A stretch of DNA of 64,000 nt from Sphingomonadaceae bacterium (GCA_024236195.1 JACKKZ010000004.1:434001-498000), one strand, 5' to 3'; shown: positions 25,146 through 34,338, numbered from the stretch's first letter. The notes: generated by a model not told the origin, from the letters alone. A program made the numbers and translations.

Positions 25146-26059
25146 CCGGGCTTGCGCGCCGCCAGGTAGAACCAGTCCCCCATCCCGATCCAGCTGCCGA
25201 TAACCGAAACTGGCGCAAACAGCATGGCATAGGGGAAGAGCATCTTGCTCGCTTTCCAGTCTGCCATGGTGCCAAAGCTGTAAGAGAGGTCGATCCGTGA
25301 CTGATCCACCCTCCCCGGTATGAACCCGGCCTTGGCGGTCATGTCAGACAGGGTCTTGACGGAAAACTGGAACAAATGATGCGGCGGCTCCGGATGCTGC
25401 CAGTAGCCGAAGAGATCTGCCACGGCGTAGGATAGTTTCGGGAACAGGCCATCTATATTCGGGGTGGATTGCAGCAAGACCCCGCCGGGCTTGAGCAAGT
25501 CGAATGCGGCATGCAGATGCGCCAGTGGGTCTGGCATGTGTTCGATCACGTCAAACAGGGTGATGACATCGAAGCTTCCCGGTTCGAACCCGGCGCTTTC
25601 GAGCAAGCCAGTATAGACCGGAAGTCCAAAATGATCGCGGGCAAACTGGCTGGAATGAGGCGACAGCTCCAGCCCTTGCACCTCGTAGCCAGCACCTCGC
25701 GCGGCATTGAGGAACTGGCCACTGGAGCAGCCCATATCCAGCAGTTTGAGGCCCTTTCCGTTAGGGATGGTTTTCGACAGGACCCGCAAATGCTGCTCCG
25801 AAATCGCCTGCATCCGCGCCCAGTCGCTGTCTCCCGGATTGACCAGGCCAGTATGATACCCGTCCGAAGTGGAATAGAGATTACTGACTGCCTCCATATC
25901 CGGAGGGTTGGCGATGAAGGCGAGTGAGCATCCGGAACAGCGGACAAGATCAAAGCCCGCCTTGCGGTAATGGAATGTGTGCTCACTACCCCCGCACAGA
26001 TTGCAGGTGGCCTGTGTTCCCTGGCCGGTATCGGCTTCGATGCGCGCCATCTGGTTCAT
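25142..26059 (-). CDS. SAM-dependent methyltransferase with N-terminal zinc ribbon
   Basis: The 305-residue product begins with a four-cysteine zinc ribbon (CNLCGG ... CSGCSLAF, residues about 19-46). A class I methyltransferase domain follows, with SAM motif I LLDMGCSSGQFL, motif II-like VQGLELSP and DVITLFDVIEHMPDP. The C-terminal part has a hydrophobic segment (MLFPYAMLFAPVSVIGSWIG) suggesting membrane association. This build is common for methyltransferases acting on sugars or lipids of the cell surface. The target is not deducible. A start three codons later (MARIEAD) is possible. Confidence 0.88.
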   Translation of the reverse strand: MNQMARIEADTGQGTQATCNLCGGSEHTFHYRKAGFDLVRCSGCSLAFIANPPDMEAVSNLYSTSDGYHTGLVNPGDSDWARMQAISEQHLRVLSKTIPNGKGLKLLDMGCSSGQFLNAARGAGYEVQGLELSPHSSQFARDHFGLPVYTGLLESAGFEPGSFDVITLFDVIEHMPDPLAHLHAAFDLLKPGGVLLQSTPNIDGLFPKLSYAVADLFGYWQHPEPPHHLFQFSVKTLSDMTAKAGFIPGRVDQSRIDLSYSFGTMADWKASKMLFPYAMLFAPVSVIGSWIGMGDWFYLAARKPG

Positions 26060-26140
26060 GAGATGGCCTTCTACCAGGAAAAGCCAAAGGCAGGCTTAAC
26101 AGGCGAGCAGCCGCATAGTTCGAGCAGGGCACACGCAGGC

Positions 26141-27157
26141 TCAATAGCTGTCCACGCAGGCAAAAAGCGCATTGATCTGCGCGCGTTCTTCCAGCGACAC
26201 ATCAGGGCGCCAGACATCGAAGATCAGCACCAGCCGATCCTTGGCGGCATCATTCCATGCCTCATGCTCAACAGTGTCGTCGAAAGCCATCAGCTTGCCG
26301 ACTTCCCACTTCTGCGTTTGCCGGCCAACCCGCAGCGCCCCTTCGCCCGGGATGATGAGCGGCAGGTGGCAAATCAGCCGGGCGTTGATCATTCCGGTAT
26401 GCGGAGGAATGCGCGATTTCGCCTTGAGAAGCGAGAACATGATCGTTGGTGCCCGCGCCGGAACATCACACAGGGCTCCGGTGGCAGTGATGGTTTTGTG
26501 CGTAATCGGACACAGCGCAATGCGATCTGCGACCGGGCTGCCCTGAGCGGTCAGTTCAAATGTGCTCCAATCCGAATTGTCGAGCAAGCCGTGGACATCG
26601 CCTTGCGGTCGGTCGGCCGTGCGCTGGACATAGGAGGCAAATGTCCCGTCATTTCCCAGCAGCTTTTGCGCTTCTGCCAGGATCGCATCGGTGGCCGCTT
26701 CCACTTCGCCGCGCCAAGGGAAACTGTTGGGGTTGACGTATTCGACATATGGCAAGTCAGGATAGAAATAGGTCATCGGCGCTTGCGGGAACTGCTCGTA
26801 AACCGGGTCACGCTGCCGCTGGCCCAGCATGATTTCCAGCGATTTCTGGAAGCGCGGATGGCGCTGCGTCGGTGGCAGACCAGCCTTGTCGAGCCCTTCC
26901 AACAAGTGCACACGGAACTGGTCGGCGAGCCAGACAGTTGCATCGCGAGCCCGCAGCAACTCGCTCCGTTCAATGGCGACACCGGACCCGGCAAGCTGCC
27001 CGACCTGCCCGTAAAAGGCGTTGGCAGCGCGGTGATCCTTGGCCCGCATGCGATTGTCCGCCTTGGCAAGGACAGCGGTGATGTCTCGCCCATTGGCGGC
27101 GATGCGCTGGTCTGCTTCGGCCTCGCTCATGGCGGGCTGGGGCTGGTCGATAGACAT
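26141..27157 (-). CDS. Aspartyl/asparaginyl beta-hydroxylase family protein
   Basis: The 338-residue protein has a helical TPR-like N-terminal region and a C-terminal double-stranded beta helix of the Asp_Arg_Hydrox family (PF05118), a 2-oxoglutarate/Fe(II) oxygenase. The iron and 2-oxoglutarate residues are visible in IPPHTGMINARLICHLPL (His) and FDDTVEHEAWNDAAKDRLVL (His and Arg), followed by IFDVWRPD. The start is taken at MSIDQPQ, four bases after the stop of the NamZ gene; the frame is open further upstream. Substrates in bacteria are little known. Confidence 0.88.
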   Translation of the reverse strand: MSIDQPQPAMSEAEADQRIAANGRDITAVLAKADNRMRAKDHRAANAFYGQVGQLAGSGVAIERSELLRARDATVWLADQFRVHLLEGLDKAGLPPTQRHPRFQKSLEIMLGQRQRDPVYEQFPQAPMTYFYPDLPYVEYVNPNSFPWRGEVEAATDAILAEAQKLLGNDGTFASYVQRTADRPQGDVHGLLDNSDWSTFELTAQGSPVADRIALCPITHKTITATGALCDVPARAPTIMFSLLKAKSRIPPHTGMINARLICHLPLIIPGEGALRVGRQTQKWEVGKLMAFDDTVEHEAWNDAAKDRLVLIFDVWRPDVSLEERAQINALFACVDSY

Positions 27158-27161
27158 AGGT

Positions 27162-28373
27162 TCAGTACAACAGCAATTCGCGCACTTGCTCGCACCATGC
27201 CGCTTCATCAACAGAAGCCAACTGGTCGAGGTCATGCGGTGTGGAGGAAGGGTTTTCGACCCACTCGCGCAAGGCCGGGCCGCCATTAATCACGTCAATG
27301 GCCAACACGTCATCAGTATATTCATATTTGAATTCCTTACCGCGCCAGATCGGATAGTCCGGGTAAAGGGAGCGGACCGCCTTGAAGGCGAGCGCCTGCA
27401 GACGCCAGGGCCGGAAAGCATCATGGTCGTAATGCGGCCCTTCGGCATGGATCATCAGTGCATTGCACAACTGGCCCTGATGCTTGTGGAAGGTCGGCTC
27501 AAACCAGCAATCGCGCAGGGCGCAGCCAGCCAGCCAGTCCGGCGCGAGCCGCAGCATTTCAGCATGGACTGCGCGGGCATCCACATCGGGCGCGCCAAAC
27601 AGCACTTCCAGCGGGCGGGTCGTCCCCCTGCCCTCGCTTAATGTCGCACCTTCCAGCATGACTGTCCCTGCATAAGCGCGGGCCATGTTGAGATTGGCAG
27701 CATTGGGGCTGGGATTTATCCAGATTCGGTCCTCCGGCCAGCCGAAACCAGGCGCGGCCTCGGGCAGCCAATAGTGCATTTCGACAACCTCGTATGCGAC
27801 ATCGAGATTAAAGTGCCGGATGAACCAATACCCCATTTCGCCCATGGTCAGCCCGTGACGCATAGGCATGGGGGCTGCGCCGACAAAGCTCTCATGCCCC
27901 GGTACCAGCAGCGTACCTTCCACCGGTCGCCCTGCCGGATTGGGGCGATCCAGCACCCACACTTCCTTGCCATGTCTTGCCGCCTCTTCGAGCAAATAAA
28001 GCAGCGTGGTGACAAAGGTGTAGATGCGGCAGCCAAGGTCCTGAAGGTCGAACAGGAACACATCCGCGCTCGACATCATTTGCCCTGTCGGGCGGCGAAC
28101 CGTGCCATAGAGGCTGAAGACAGGGATGCCATAGGTGGGATCGAGTTCATCCTCGGTCTCGACCATATTATCCTGCTTGTCGCCCTTGAGCCCGTGCTGC
28201 GGCCCGAAGGCACTGGTCACATTGACACCGGCAGCAATCAGCGCGTCCAGGCTGTGCGTGAGGTTTGCCGTGACCGAAGCCGGATGCGCGACCAGGGCAA
28301 CACGGCGGCCCTTTAGCCGGTCCTGCAACTCCGGTTCGCTCAGCAGCCGGTCAATGCCCATTTTCATCGTCAT
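27162..28373 (-). CDS. DUF1343 / NamZ-type exo-N-acetylmuramidase
   Basis: The 403-residue product matches the NamZ (GH171) family, which removes terminal N-acetylmuramic acid from peptidoglycan fragments. Characteristic blocks are FGPQHGLKGDKQDNM, IPVFSLYG, FDLQDLGCRIYTFVTTL, WVLDRPNPAGR, INPSPNAANL and LSEGRGTTRPLEVLFGAP. There is no signal peptide; the protein begins MTMKMGIDRLL. That points to a cytosolic place, perhaps in wall recycling. The start overlaps the DOMON-like gene stop (ATGA). Confidence 0.9.
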   Translation of the reverse strand: MTMKMGIDRLLSEPELQDRLKGRRVALVAHPASVTANLTHSLDALIAAGVNVTSAFGPQHGLKGDKQDNMVETEDELDPTYGIPVFSLYGTVRRPTGQMMSSADVFLFDLQDLGCRIYTFVTTLLYLLEEAARHGKEVWVLDRPNPAGRPVEGTLLVPGHESFVGAAPMPMRHGLTMGEMGYWFIRHFNLDVAYEVVEMHYWLPEAAPGFGWPEDRIWINPSPNAANLNMARAYAGTVMLEGATLSEGRGTTRPLEVLFGAPDVDARAVHAEMLRLAPDWLAGCALRDCWFEPTFHKHQGQLCNALMIHAEGPHYDHDAFRPWRLQALAFKAVRSLYPDYPIWRGKEFKYEYTDDVLAIDVINGGPALREWVENPSSTPHDLDQLASVDEAAWCEQVRELLLY

Positions 28374-28891
28374 AGCGCCCCCGCCAGTTTGAGGCTGCGA
28401 CAAGCCGGGTCATGAAAATCCGGCTCCCCTTCGCCAAAGGAAAGGGACCAATATTGCTTCGTACCGTCCCGCGTTTCGATGATAGCGGTCAAGGCGACCC
28501 GCGCAGGTACAGGCAAATCAGTGCCGATGCTGGCGTGGAGCACAAGTTCCTCCCCATTATGGGCATGAGCGATGGCCATTGCGCCCACTTCACCATTTGT
28601 GCGCCCTTCCCTGCGTCCGGCAAAATCATAGCAGGCCCACTCGCTCGATGGCGACAGGTTGAACTCGCGATAGGCGCTGGTGCCTTCATGTTGCCAGAAC
28701 ATTTCGCAGCAGGTCGTCTGCCACAACTCGTCGGCGCGGCCCGGCGGCATGAAGCCGGGAATGGATAGCTGCGTGATGTCGCCGCGGATAACGAAGCGCA
28801 GCTGGCAGCCGCTATGGGTCGGCTCGACAGAAGCTTTGACCGATTGGACCGGTCCTGCCTCGCAATCGGGGTGTAGGATCAGGGAATACAT
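28370..28891 (-). CDS. DOMON-like domain protein
   Basis: The 173-residue product matches a protein type often annotated as DOMON-like in sphingomonads. It contains ADELWQTTCCEMFW, AYREFNLSPSSEWACYDF and YWSLSFGEGEPDFHDP, beta-rich blocks resembling carbohydrate-binding family 9/DOMON folds. No signal peptide is seen. It is the first gene of the group DOMON-like, NamZ, Asp-hydroxylase, methyltransferase. The start is taken at MYSLILHPD; a start twelve codons earlier lacks support. Confidence 0.8.
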   Translation of the reverse strand: MYSLILHPDCEAGPVQSVKASVEPTHSGCQLRFVIRGDITQLSIPGFMPPGRADELWQTTCCEMFWQHEGTSAYREFNLSPSSEWACYDFAGRREGRTNGEVGAMAIAHAHNGEELVLHASIGTDLPVPARVALTAIIETRDGTKQYWSLSFGEGEPDFHDPACRSLKLAGAL

Positions 28892-29012
28892 GGCAATGCT
28901 AATGCCGGGCACGCCATCGCGTCGCAAGTTGTTTGAGTTCAGCAGGCAGTCAGCCTATCGGGAGGATAGAGCCAGCTAAACTTTCGAGCGCTGGCCGTTG
29001 GGAGTAGCCTAA

Positions 29013-29591
29013 ATGAAATTCGCACCCCTCATTGCCTTAATGGTGATGGCTGCCAGCCCTGTCGCTGCGCAAGATGCAACGGTCGTCGATCTGGATGGCG
29101 GGCTATCCATCGAACTCCCTGATGGCTGGAGCGAGAGGCATTTTGCCAATCCGATGATGAAACAGAAAGGCATGAAGGATATTTTGCGCGGGGCGAGCGA
29201 GAGCCGCCTGCAAAAGGGAGGCACTACCACGCTGGTCAGCTATATGGAGTTCAAGGTCGACAAGCCCATGACGCCGATCAACCCGGAAATCCTCGAAAAG
29301 CAAAAAGACGTGACGATAAAGGCGGCTAGTCAGTATCTTCCGCTGGCTCAGGAAGAGGAAGTGGCCCCGCGCGCTGAGATCGTCGGCAATCTCGGTATTT
29401 CGCTGGCTACATTAAACGCGCGCGAAGGTAGCCGGTTCAATGTAGCTGCAGGGGCACCCGGCAATTGCGTGACAAGTGGCAGCATCGGACGCGGCGCAGC
29501 CGTTTGGGTGATATCGGTCGCATCGGAAAGCTGCGAGCTGGCCAGCCACAAGGAAATGGTGGACGCCCTGTTTTCCGCCCGTTCTGAATAA
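29013..29591 (+). CDS. Secreted protein of unknown function
   Basis: The 192-residue product has a signal peptide (MKFAPLIALMVMAASPVAAQ). The mature protein, of mixed composition, has two cysteines (NCVTSG and ESCELA) near the C-terminus. No family is recognised. GGGAG lies eight bases before the ATG. It stands alone between divergent DOMON-like and downstream tyrS, and a periplasmic location is the only inference. Confidence 0.65.
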   Translation: MKFAPLIALMVMAASPVAAQDATVVDLDGGLSIELPDGWSERHFANPMMKQKGMKDILRGASESRLQKGGTTTLVSYMEFKVDKPMTPINPEILEKQKDVTIKAASQYLPLAQEEEVAPRAEIVGNLGISLATLNAREGSRFNVAAGAPGNCVTSGSIGRGAAVWVISVASESCELASHKEMVDALFSARSE

Positions 29592-29597
29592 GCCCGC

Positions 29598-29625
29598 TTG
29601 CACCGCGCGCCGCGCGTGCTAGGCG
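29598..29625 (+). promoter_or_regulatory. Possible tyrS promoter, near-leaderless
   Basis: TTGCAC (29598-29603), 16 bases, TAGGCG (29620-29625). The predicted start point lies within about four bases of the tyrS ATG at 29636, and no ribosome-binding site precedes that ATG. The -10 match is weak. Confidence 0.4.
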
Positions 29626-29635
29626 CTGCGGCATT

Positions 29636-30865
29636 ATGAGCCAATTCAAGTCCGATCTCCTGCGCCTGCTCGAAGAGCGTGGCCATCTGCACCAGATTAC
29701 TGACGGCGCCGCGCTGGATGCGCTGGCGCTAAAGCAGGTCGTTACCGGCTATGTAGGCTTCGATCCTACTGCCCCGTCGCTGCATATCGGCAACCTCGCT
29801 TCGATCATGCTGCTCAAGCGGCTGCAGCAGGCAGGCCATCGGCCGATCGTGATCATGGGTGGCGGGACAGCGAAGGTGGGTGACCCGTCAGGCAAGGACG
29901 AGACGCGCCAGATGCTGACCGAGGAACGGCTCGCCAGCAATATCGAAACGATCAAGGGCAGCTTTGAGCGGATCTTGCGTTTCGATGATAGCGAGACCGG
30001 GGCGATCCTGCTCAATAATGACGATTGGCTGAGCAAGCTCGGCTATATCGAATTGCTGCGCGATGTCGGGCCGCATTTCACCATCAACCGCATGCTGACC
30101 TTCGATTCGGTCAAACTGAGGCTGGAGCGTGAACAGCCGCTTAGCTTTCTCGAATTCAACTACATGATCATGCAGGCCTATGACTTCCTCGTCCTGTCGC
30201 GCGAATATGATTGCCGCTTGCAACTGGGGGGCAGCGACCAGTGGGGCAATATCGTCAACGGCATAGAACTCACTCGCCGGATCGACAGCAAGGAAGTCTA
30301 TGGCTTCACCGCTCCACTGATTACGCGCGCGGACGGTGCGAAGATGGGCAAGTCTGTCGATGGTGCCATCTGGCTCAATGATGACCAGTTGCCAGCCTAT
30401 GACTTCTGGCAATATTGGCGGAACACCGATGATCGCGACGTCGGCAAATTTCTCCGTCTCTTTACCGATCTGCCGCTTGACGAGATTGCAAGGTTGGAAG
30501 CGCTAGAGGGCGCTGAGATCAATGCAGCCAAAGTGGTCCTTGCCAATGAAGTGACAAAGATGGTGCGCGGTGATGCAGCGGCGCAAGCCGCGGAAGCTAC
30601 CGCGAAAGAAACGTTTGCTGGTGGCGGTGCGGGTGAAGATTTGCCCACCCTTTCTCTTGGCGCAGAGGGGATGCGGATCAATGCAATCCTGACCGCAATC
30701 GGCTTCACCCAGTCGAACGGGGAAGCCAAGCGCAAGGTCGCTGAGGGGGCCGTAAAGCTGGACGGGGAAACTGTGTCAGACCCTGGCTTGCTGGTGGAAT
30801 TGGCCGGTGATGCCACTGCAAAGCTAAGCCTGGGCAAGAAGAAACACGGCATTTTGACCGCTTGA
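29636..30865 (+). CDS. tyrS: Tyrosyl-tRNA synthetase
   Basis: The 409-residue class Ic synthetase attaches tyrosine to its tRNA. The HIGH motif is PSLHIGNLA, the tyrosine site YDFLVLSREYDCRLQLGGSDQW is present (shown here in parts: LQLGGSDQW), and the KMSKS loop reads KMGKSVDGA. A C-terminal S4 RNA-binding domain follows (NGEAKRKVAEGAVKLDGETV). It is transcribed alone. Confidence 0.97.
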   Translation: MSQFKSDLLRLLEERGHLHQITDGAALDALALKQVVTGYVGFDPTAPSLHIGNLASIMLLKRLQQAGHRPIVIMGGGTAKVGDPSGKDETRQMLTEERLASNIETIKGSFERILRFDDSETGAILLNNDDWLSKLGYIELLRDVGPHFTINRMLTFDSVKLRLEREQPLSFLEFNYMIMQAYDFLVLSREYDCRLQLGGSDQWGNIVNGIELTRRIDSKEVYGFTAPLITRADGAKMGKSVDGAIWLNDDQLPAYDFWQYWRNTDDRDVGKFLRLFTDLPLDEIARLEALEGAEINAAKVVLANEVTKMVRGDAAAQAAEATAKETFAGGGAGEDLPTLSLGAEGMRINAILTAIGFTQSNGEAKRKVAEGAVKLDGETVSDPGLLVELAGDATAKLSLGKKKHGILTA

Positions 30866-30944
30866 ATCCCTGGAAAAGCGCGCATTTGTGCCGATTTGGG
30901 ACAGGCGGGCTTTACCATTTATCAGACATTTTAGTGCACCAAGA

Positions 30945-30968
30945 CCTTCCCGAACAAAAGTTGGAAGG
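30945..30968 (+). promoter_or_regulatory. Hairpin overlapping the ribosome-binding site of the PilZ gene
   Basis: CCTTCC (30945-30950) can pair with GGAAGG (30963-30968), with an inner AAC/GTT pair around AAAA. GGAAGG is also the probable Shine-Dalgarno sequence of the GTG at 30978. The structure could limit translation, but this is only inferred. Confidence 0.35.
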
Positions 30969-30977
30969 GCTTGAATT

Positions 30978-31316
30978 GTGACAGTGGGCGCACAGCTTTC
31001 AGTAACTGACCTGCGTCGTGCGGCGCGACATCCGGTGGATTATCCGGTGATTGCAGAGACGCATGACCAGGGCGATTTGCAGATGCATATCTGCAATATT
31101 TCCGCGCATGGCTTCATGATCGACAATGCCGGAGAGCTTGGACGTGGCAGCCGTGTCATTATTCGCCTGCCCGTGGTAGGCCGGATTGAAGCCTATGTAA
31201 TCTGGACGCGTGATGAGCGCGCCGGTTTCCAATTTGAGCGGATCATTCGGCTCGATGATTTCATGATGATGATCGACACGCTCCAGCCCAATCCGCGCCT
31301 GCGCCGCAGCCGCTGA
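30978..31316 (+). CDS. PilZ domain protein
   Basis: The 112-residue protein is one PilZ domain, the usual receptor for cyclic di-GMP. The RxxxR-type element is RRAARHPVDYPV near residue 13, and the N-x-S-x2-G motif is CNISAHGFMI; both are the c-di-GMP contact sites. The final region is basic (RLRRSR). It starts with GTG preceded by GGAAGG and ends before a strong terminator, so it is a single-gene unit. It may control surface polysaccharide or motility. Confidence 0.85.
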   Translation: MTVGAQLSVTDLRRAARHPVDYPVIAETHDQGDLQMHICNISAHGFMIDNAGELGRGSRVIIRLPVVGRIEAYVIWTRDERAGFQFERIIRLDDFMMMIDTLQPNPRLRRSR

Positions 31317-31341
31317 TTTCCACCACCTCGCTGATTGAAAG

Positions 31342-31366
31342 AGCCCGCTGAAAGGCGGGCTTTTTC
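31342..31366 (+). terminator. Rho-independent terminator after the PilZ gene
   Basis: AGCCCGC and GCGGGCT pair perfectly around a 6-base loop, followed by TTTTT. It lies 25 bases past the PilZ stop codon. Confidence 0.9.
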
Positions 31367-31420
31367 GTGCCCAGCATCTGCTTGCTTGGCAAGAAGCCAT
31401 GCGCCTGCCATGGCGCGGGG

Positions 31421-32710
31421 GTGAGCGCTCAGGAACAGCCCCCCTCCCCCCTGCGTATCCCGAATTTCCGGGCCTATGTCATTTCTCGTTTGAGCATGAC
31501 GTTGGCGCAATATGCCATGCTGCTGGTCATTGGCTGGCAGACATACAATATTGCGCGAGACGCGGGGATGAGCGTGGCCGCGGCATCAGGCCAGCTTGCG
31601 CTGATTGGCCTGCTGCAATTCCTGCCCTTGTTCCTGCTGACGCCCTTTTCAGGCTTTGCCGCAGACAGGTTTGACCGGCGCAACCTCGCCCGGCTGACCA
31701 TGATGCTGCAATTGGGCTGCGCCACTACGCTGGCCATGCTTACCCATTATGACGAGGTCACCCTACCCTGGCTTTACGGAGTTGCCGTAGTGCTGGGAGT
31801 GGCGCGGACTTTTACTGGTCCCACGCTGTCCGCCCTTGCCCCGAACCTCGTGCCAAAGGCCATTTTGCCAAACGCCATCGCGATGTCTTCCATCGCCTGG
31901 CAGGTCGGGATGATCGCTGGCCCGGCGCTGGGCGGCTATCTCTATCGTATCGTGCCTTCGCTTCCCTATTCCGTGGCAGTGGGGCTGTGTGTCCTTTCGA
32001 TCATTGCGCTGAGTTTTGTCGGGCCGGTCCCGCAACCAGCCATGCGCAAGGACCAGCGGCCTTTGGGGCAAATTGTCGACGGCCTGCGCTATGTCTGGCA
32101 CAACAAGATGGTGCTGGGTGCAATCACACTTGATCTGTTCGCTGTCTTCCTCGCCGGGGCGACGGCACTCTTCCCGGTCTATGCCCGTGACATCCTGCAG
32201 GTGGGAGAGGCCGGGTTGGCGCAACTGGCGATGGCTCCGGCAATCGGTGCTGCGGTTACCGCCGCATGGTTTTCCTTTCGCCCGCTCAAGAACAATGTCG
32301 GGCCCAAGATGCTTGTGGCGGTTGCCGTTTTCGGGCTCGCCACAATCATTTTTGGCTTTTCGACGTCGATGCCGCTCTCGCTCGCCATGCTGTTCATCGT
32401 CGGCTGTGCGGACATGTTTTCCGTCTATATCCGGCAATCACTGATCCAACTGCATACGCCGGATGACAAGCGCGGGCGGGTTTCCGCTGTATCCCAGATG
32501 ACCATTTCCGCCTCCAACGAATTTGGCGATTTCTTCTCGGGAGGCCTTGCCTTCCTGTTTGGCCCTGTTGCCGCAGTGGTTGCTGGCGGCGTAGGTGCCA
32601 TCGCAACGGTGGCCCTGTGGAGCCGCATCTTCCCTGTGTTGAGGACGACCAGGACTTTCGATCCGCCGGATCATATCGAAAATGACAAGCTTCAGGAGAG
32701 AGTGTCATGA
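31421..32710 (+). CDS. MFS transporter, EntS/enterobactin-exporter-like
   Basis: The 429-residue protein has about twelve membrane helices. The MFS loop signature is GFAADRFDRRNLARLTM between helices 2 and 3. The end of the chain (DDKRGRVSAVSQMTISASNEFGDF) is typical of the MFS_3/EntS group, which exports siderophores or drugs. The start is uncertain: GTG 31421 (VSAQEQPPS) is preferred because the upstream GTG at 31367 sits in the terminator stem. It overlaps cysK by four bases (ATGA). The substrate is unknown. Confidence 0.82.
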   Translation: MSAQEQPPSPLRIPNFRAYVISRLSMTLAQYAMLLVIGWQTYNIARDAGMSVAAASGQLALIGLLQFLPLFLLTPFSGFAADRFDRRNLARLTMMLQLGCATTLAMLTHYDEVTLPWLYGVAVVLGVARTFTGPTLSALAPNLVPKAILPNAIAMSSIAWQVGMIAGPALGGYLYRIVPSLPYSVAVGLCVLSIIALSFVGPVPQPAMRKDQRPLGQIVDGLRYVWHNKMVLGAITLDLFAVFLAGATALFPVYARDILQVGEAGLAQLAMAPAIGAAVTAAWFSFRPLKNNVGPKMLVAVAVFGLATIIFGFSTSMPLSLAMLFIVGCADMFSVYIRQSLIQLHTPDDKRGRVSAVSQMTISASNEFGDFFSGGLAFLFGPVAAVVAGGVGAIATVALWSRIFPVLRTTRTFDPPDHIENDKLQERVS

Positions 32711-33627
32711 AAGCAGACAATATCCTCGCCACTATCGGCAACACCCCGCATATCCGCCTGTCGCGGCTGTTCCCTGACCATGAGGTATGGGTGAAGAACG
32801 AGCGCACGAATCCGGGCGGCTCCATCAAGGATCGTATCGGCCTCGCCATGATCGAAGCAGCGGAGAAATCCGGCGAGCTAAAGCCCGGCGGCACGATCAT
32901 CGAGCCGACCAGCGGCAATACCGGGATTGGTCTTGCGATGGTGGCTGCCGTCAAGGGTTACAAGCTGGTGCTGGTCATGCCCGAAAGCATGAGTATTGAG
33001 CGCCGTCGCTTGATGCTCTGCTACGGCGCGAGTTTCGACCTCACGCCCAAGGAAAAGGGTATGAAGGGCGCAATTGAACGCGCCACGGAACTGGTCGAGA
33101 GCACTCCCGGCGCCTGGATGCCGAGCCAGTTTGACAACCCCGCCAATGTCGCTGTCCATGCCCGCACGACGGCGCAGGAAATCCTCAATGACTTTGCTGA
33201 CACGCCGATTGACGTCCTGATCAGTGGCGTCGGCACGGGCGGCCACCTGACCGGCTGTGCAGAAGTTCTCAAACAGAGCTGGGCCGACATGCACGCCTTT
33301 GCCGTTGAACCGGAATTGTCCCCGGTGATCTCTGGCGGCCAGCCTGGCCCGCATCCGATCCAGGGCATTGGCGCTGGCTTCCTGCCGGGCAACCTGCATA
33401 CACAGGCAATAGACGGCGCGATCCAGGTCAATGCCGATGATGCCAAGGAAATGGCCCGCAAATGCGCTCGGACTGAAGGCATGCTGGTGGGCATTTCCAG
33501 CGGTGCGACACTCGCTGCCATTGCCAAGGCGCTGCCAGAAATGGATGCGGGTTCGCGTGTGCTTGGCTTCAATTATGACACGGGCGAGCGTTATCTCTCC
33601 GTGCCGGACTTCCTGCCGGAAGCCTGA
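32707..33627 (+). CDS. cysK: Cysteine synthase A (O-acetylserine sulfhydrylase)
   Basis: The 306-residue PLP enzyme makes cysteine from O-acetylserine and sulfide. The PLP lysine lies in NPGGSIKDRIGLAMI, the substrate loop is EPTSGNTGIGLAMV, the phosphate-binding loop is GVGTGGHLTG, and the C-terminal GISSGA is present. It is translationally coupled to the MFS gene before it and the hydrolase after it (TGATG). Confidence 0.95.
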   Translation: MKADNILATIGNTPHIRLSRLFPDHEVWVKNERTNPGGSIKDRIGLAMIEAAEKSGELKPGGTIIEPTSGNTGIGLAMVAAVKGYKLVLVMPESMSIERRRLMLCYGASFDLTPKEKGMKGAIERATELVESTPGAWMPSQFDNPANVAVHARTTAQEILNDFADTPIDVLISGVGTGGHLTGCAEVLKQSWADMHAFAVEPELSPVISGGQPGPHPIQGIGAGFLPGNLHTQAIDGAIQVNADDAKEMARKCARTEGMLVGISSGATLAAIAKALPEMDAGSRVLGFNYDTGERYLSVPDFLPEA

Positions 33628-34322
33628 TGGAGACGATTGCCTATCGGGATGGCGCGACCGCGCTGGAGGGTGAGCTCTATCGCCCTGCCGGTACGATCCG
33701 CGCCGTCGTGGCGGTCTATCCGACCATAATGAACCCGACACAGGCCGTCCGTGACAAGGCGCAGGCGCTGGCGGATTCAGGCTACTTGGCCATGGTCTGC
33801 GACTTCTACGGGCAGGCCCCGTCCGGCTTTGACGAGGCGCGCGACTTCGCCATGTCCCTGCGGCAGGATGTTGCTGTATACCGAGCCCGTTTGCGGGCGG
33901 GGCTGCGTGCCTTGGCTTCCTTGCTGGATGCGCGCGGGCTGCCTATGGTCGCCATCGGGTTCTGCATGGGCGGACAAGCGGTGCTGGAACTTGCCCGTGA
34001 CGGTGCCCCGCTTGCCTGTGTCGCCAGCTTTCATGGATTGCTCGATACTCAGGCGCCGGCAGAGCCGGGTCAAGTCAGTGCGCGGATCCTCGTGTGCCAT
34101 GGCGATGCTGACCCGATGGTGCCGCGCAGCCAGGTGCTCGCCTTCTGGGGGGAGATGGACGAGGCAGGCGCCAATTGGCACTTCCACGCCTATTCCGGTG
34201 TCAAGCACGGCTTCACCAACCCCTATCCGGTGCAAGGCAACCCGGCAGTTGCCTATGATAAAAGCGCAGATCGCCAGAGCTGGGCCGCGATGCTTGGCAT
34301 GGTGGAAGAGGCTATTGCCTAA
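33627..34322 (+). CDS. Dienelactone hydrolase family protein
   Basis: The 231-residue alpha/beta hydrolase has the Cys nucleophile in GFCMGGQAVL. The Asp is in CHGDADPMVP and the His in VKHGFTNP, the DLH triad. Such enzymes open lactones or act as general carboxyl esterases. The ATG overlaps the cysK TGA. It is the last gene of the MFS-cysK-DLH unit. Confidence 0.9.
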   Translation: METIAYRDGATALEGELYRPAGTIRAVVAVYPTIMNPTQAVRDKAQALADSGYLAMVCDFYGQAPSGFDEARDFAMSLRQDVAVYRARLRAGLRALASLLDARGLPMVAIGFCMGGQAVLELARDGAPLACVASFHGLLDTQAPAEPGQVSARILVCHGDADPMVPRSQVLAFWGEMDEAGANWHFHAYSGVKHGFTNPYPVQGNPAVAYDKSADRQSWAAMLGMVEEAIA

Positions 34323-34338
34323 TCTGCGCCAGAGGTAA

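Noticed and set aside
24836..25300. 154-codon frame leaving the IS right end
   Set aside because: It is out of frame with the DUF817 remainder and overlaps the methyltransferase; the fragment starting at 24855 is the genuine one.
25581..25591. GGTTCGAACCC, resembling a tRNA T-arm
   Set aside because: It lies inside the methyltransferase gene, and no acceptor stem or anticodon arm could be found around it.
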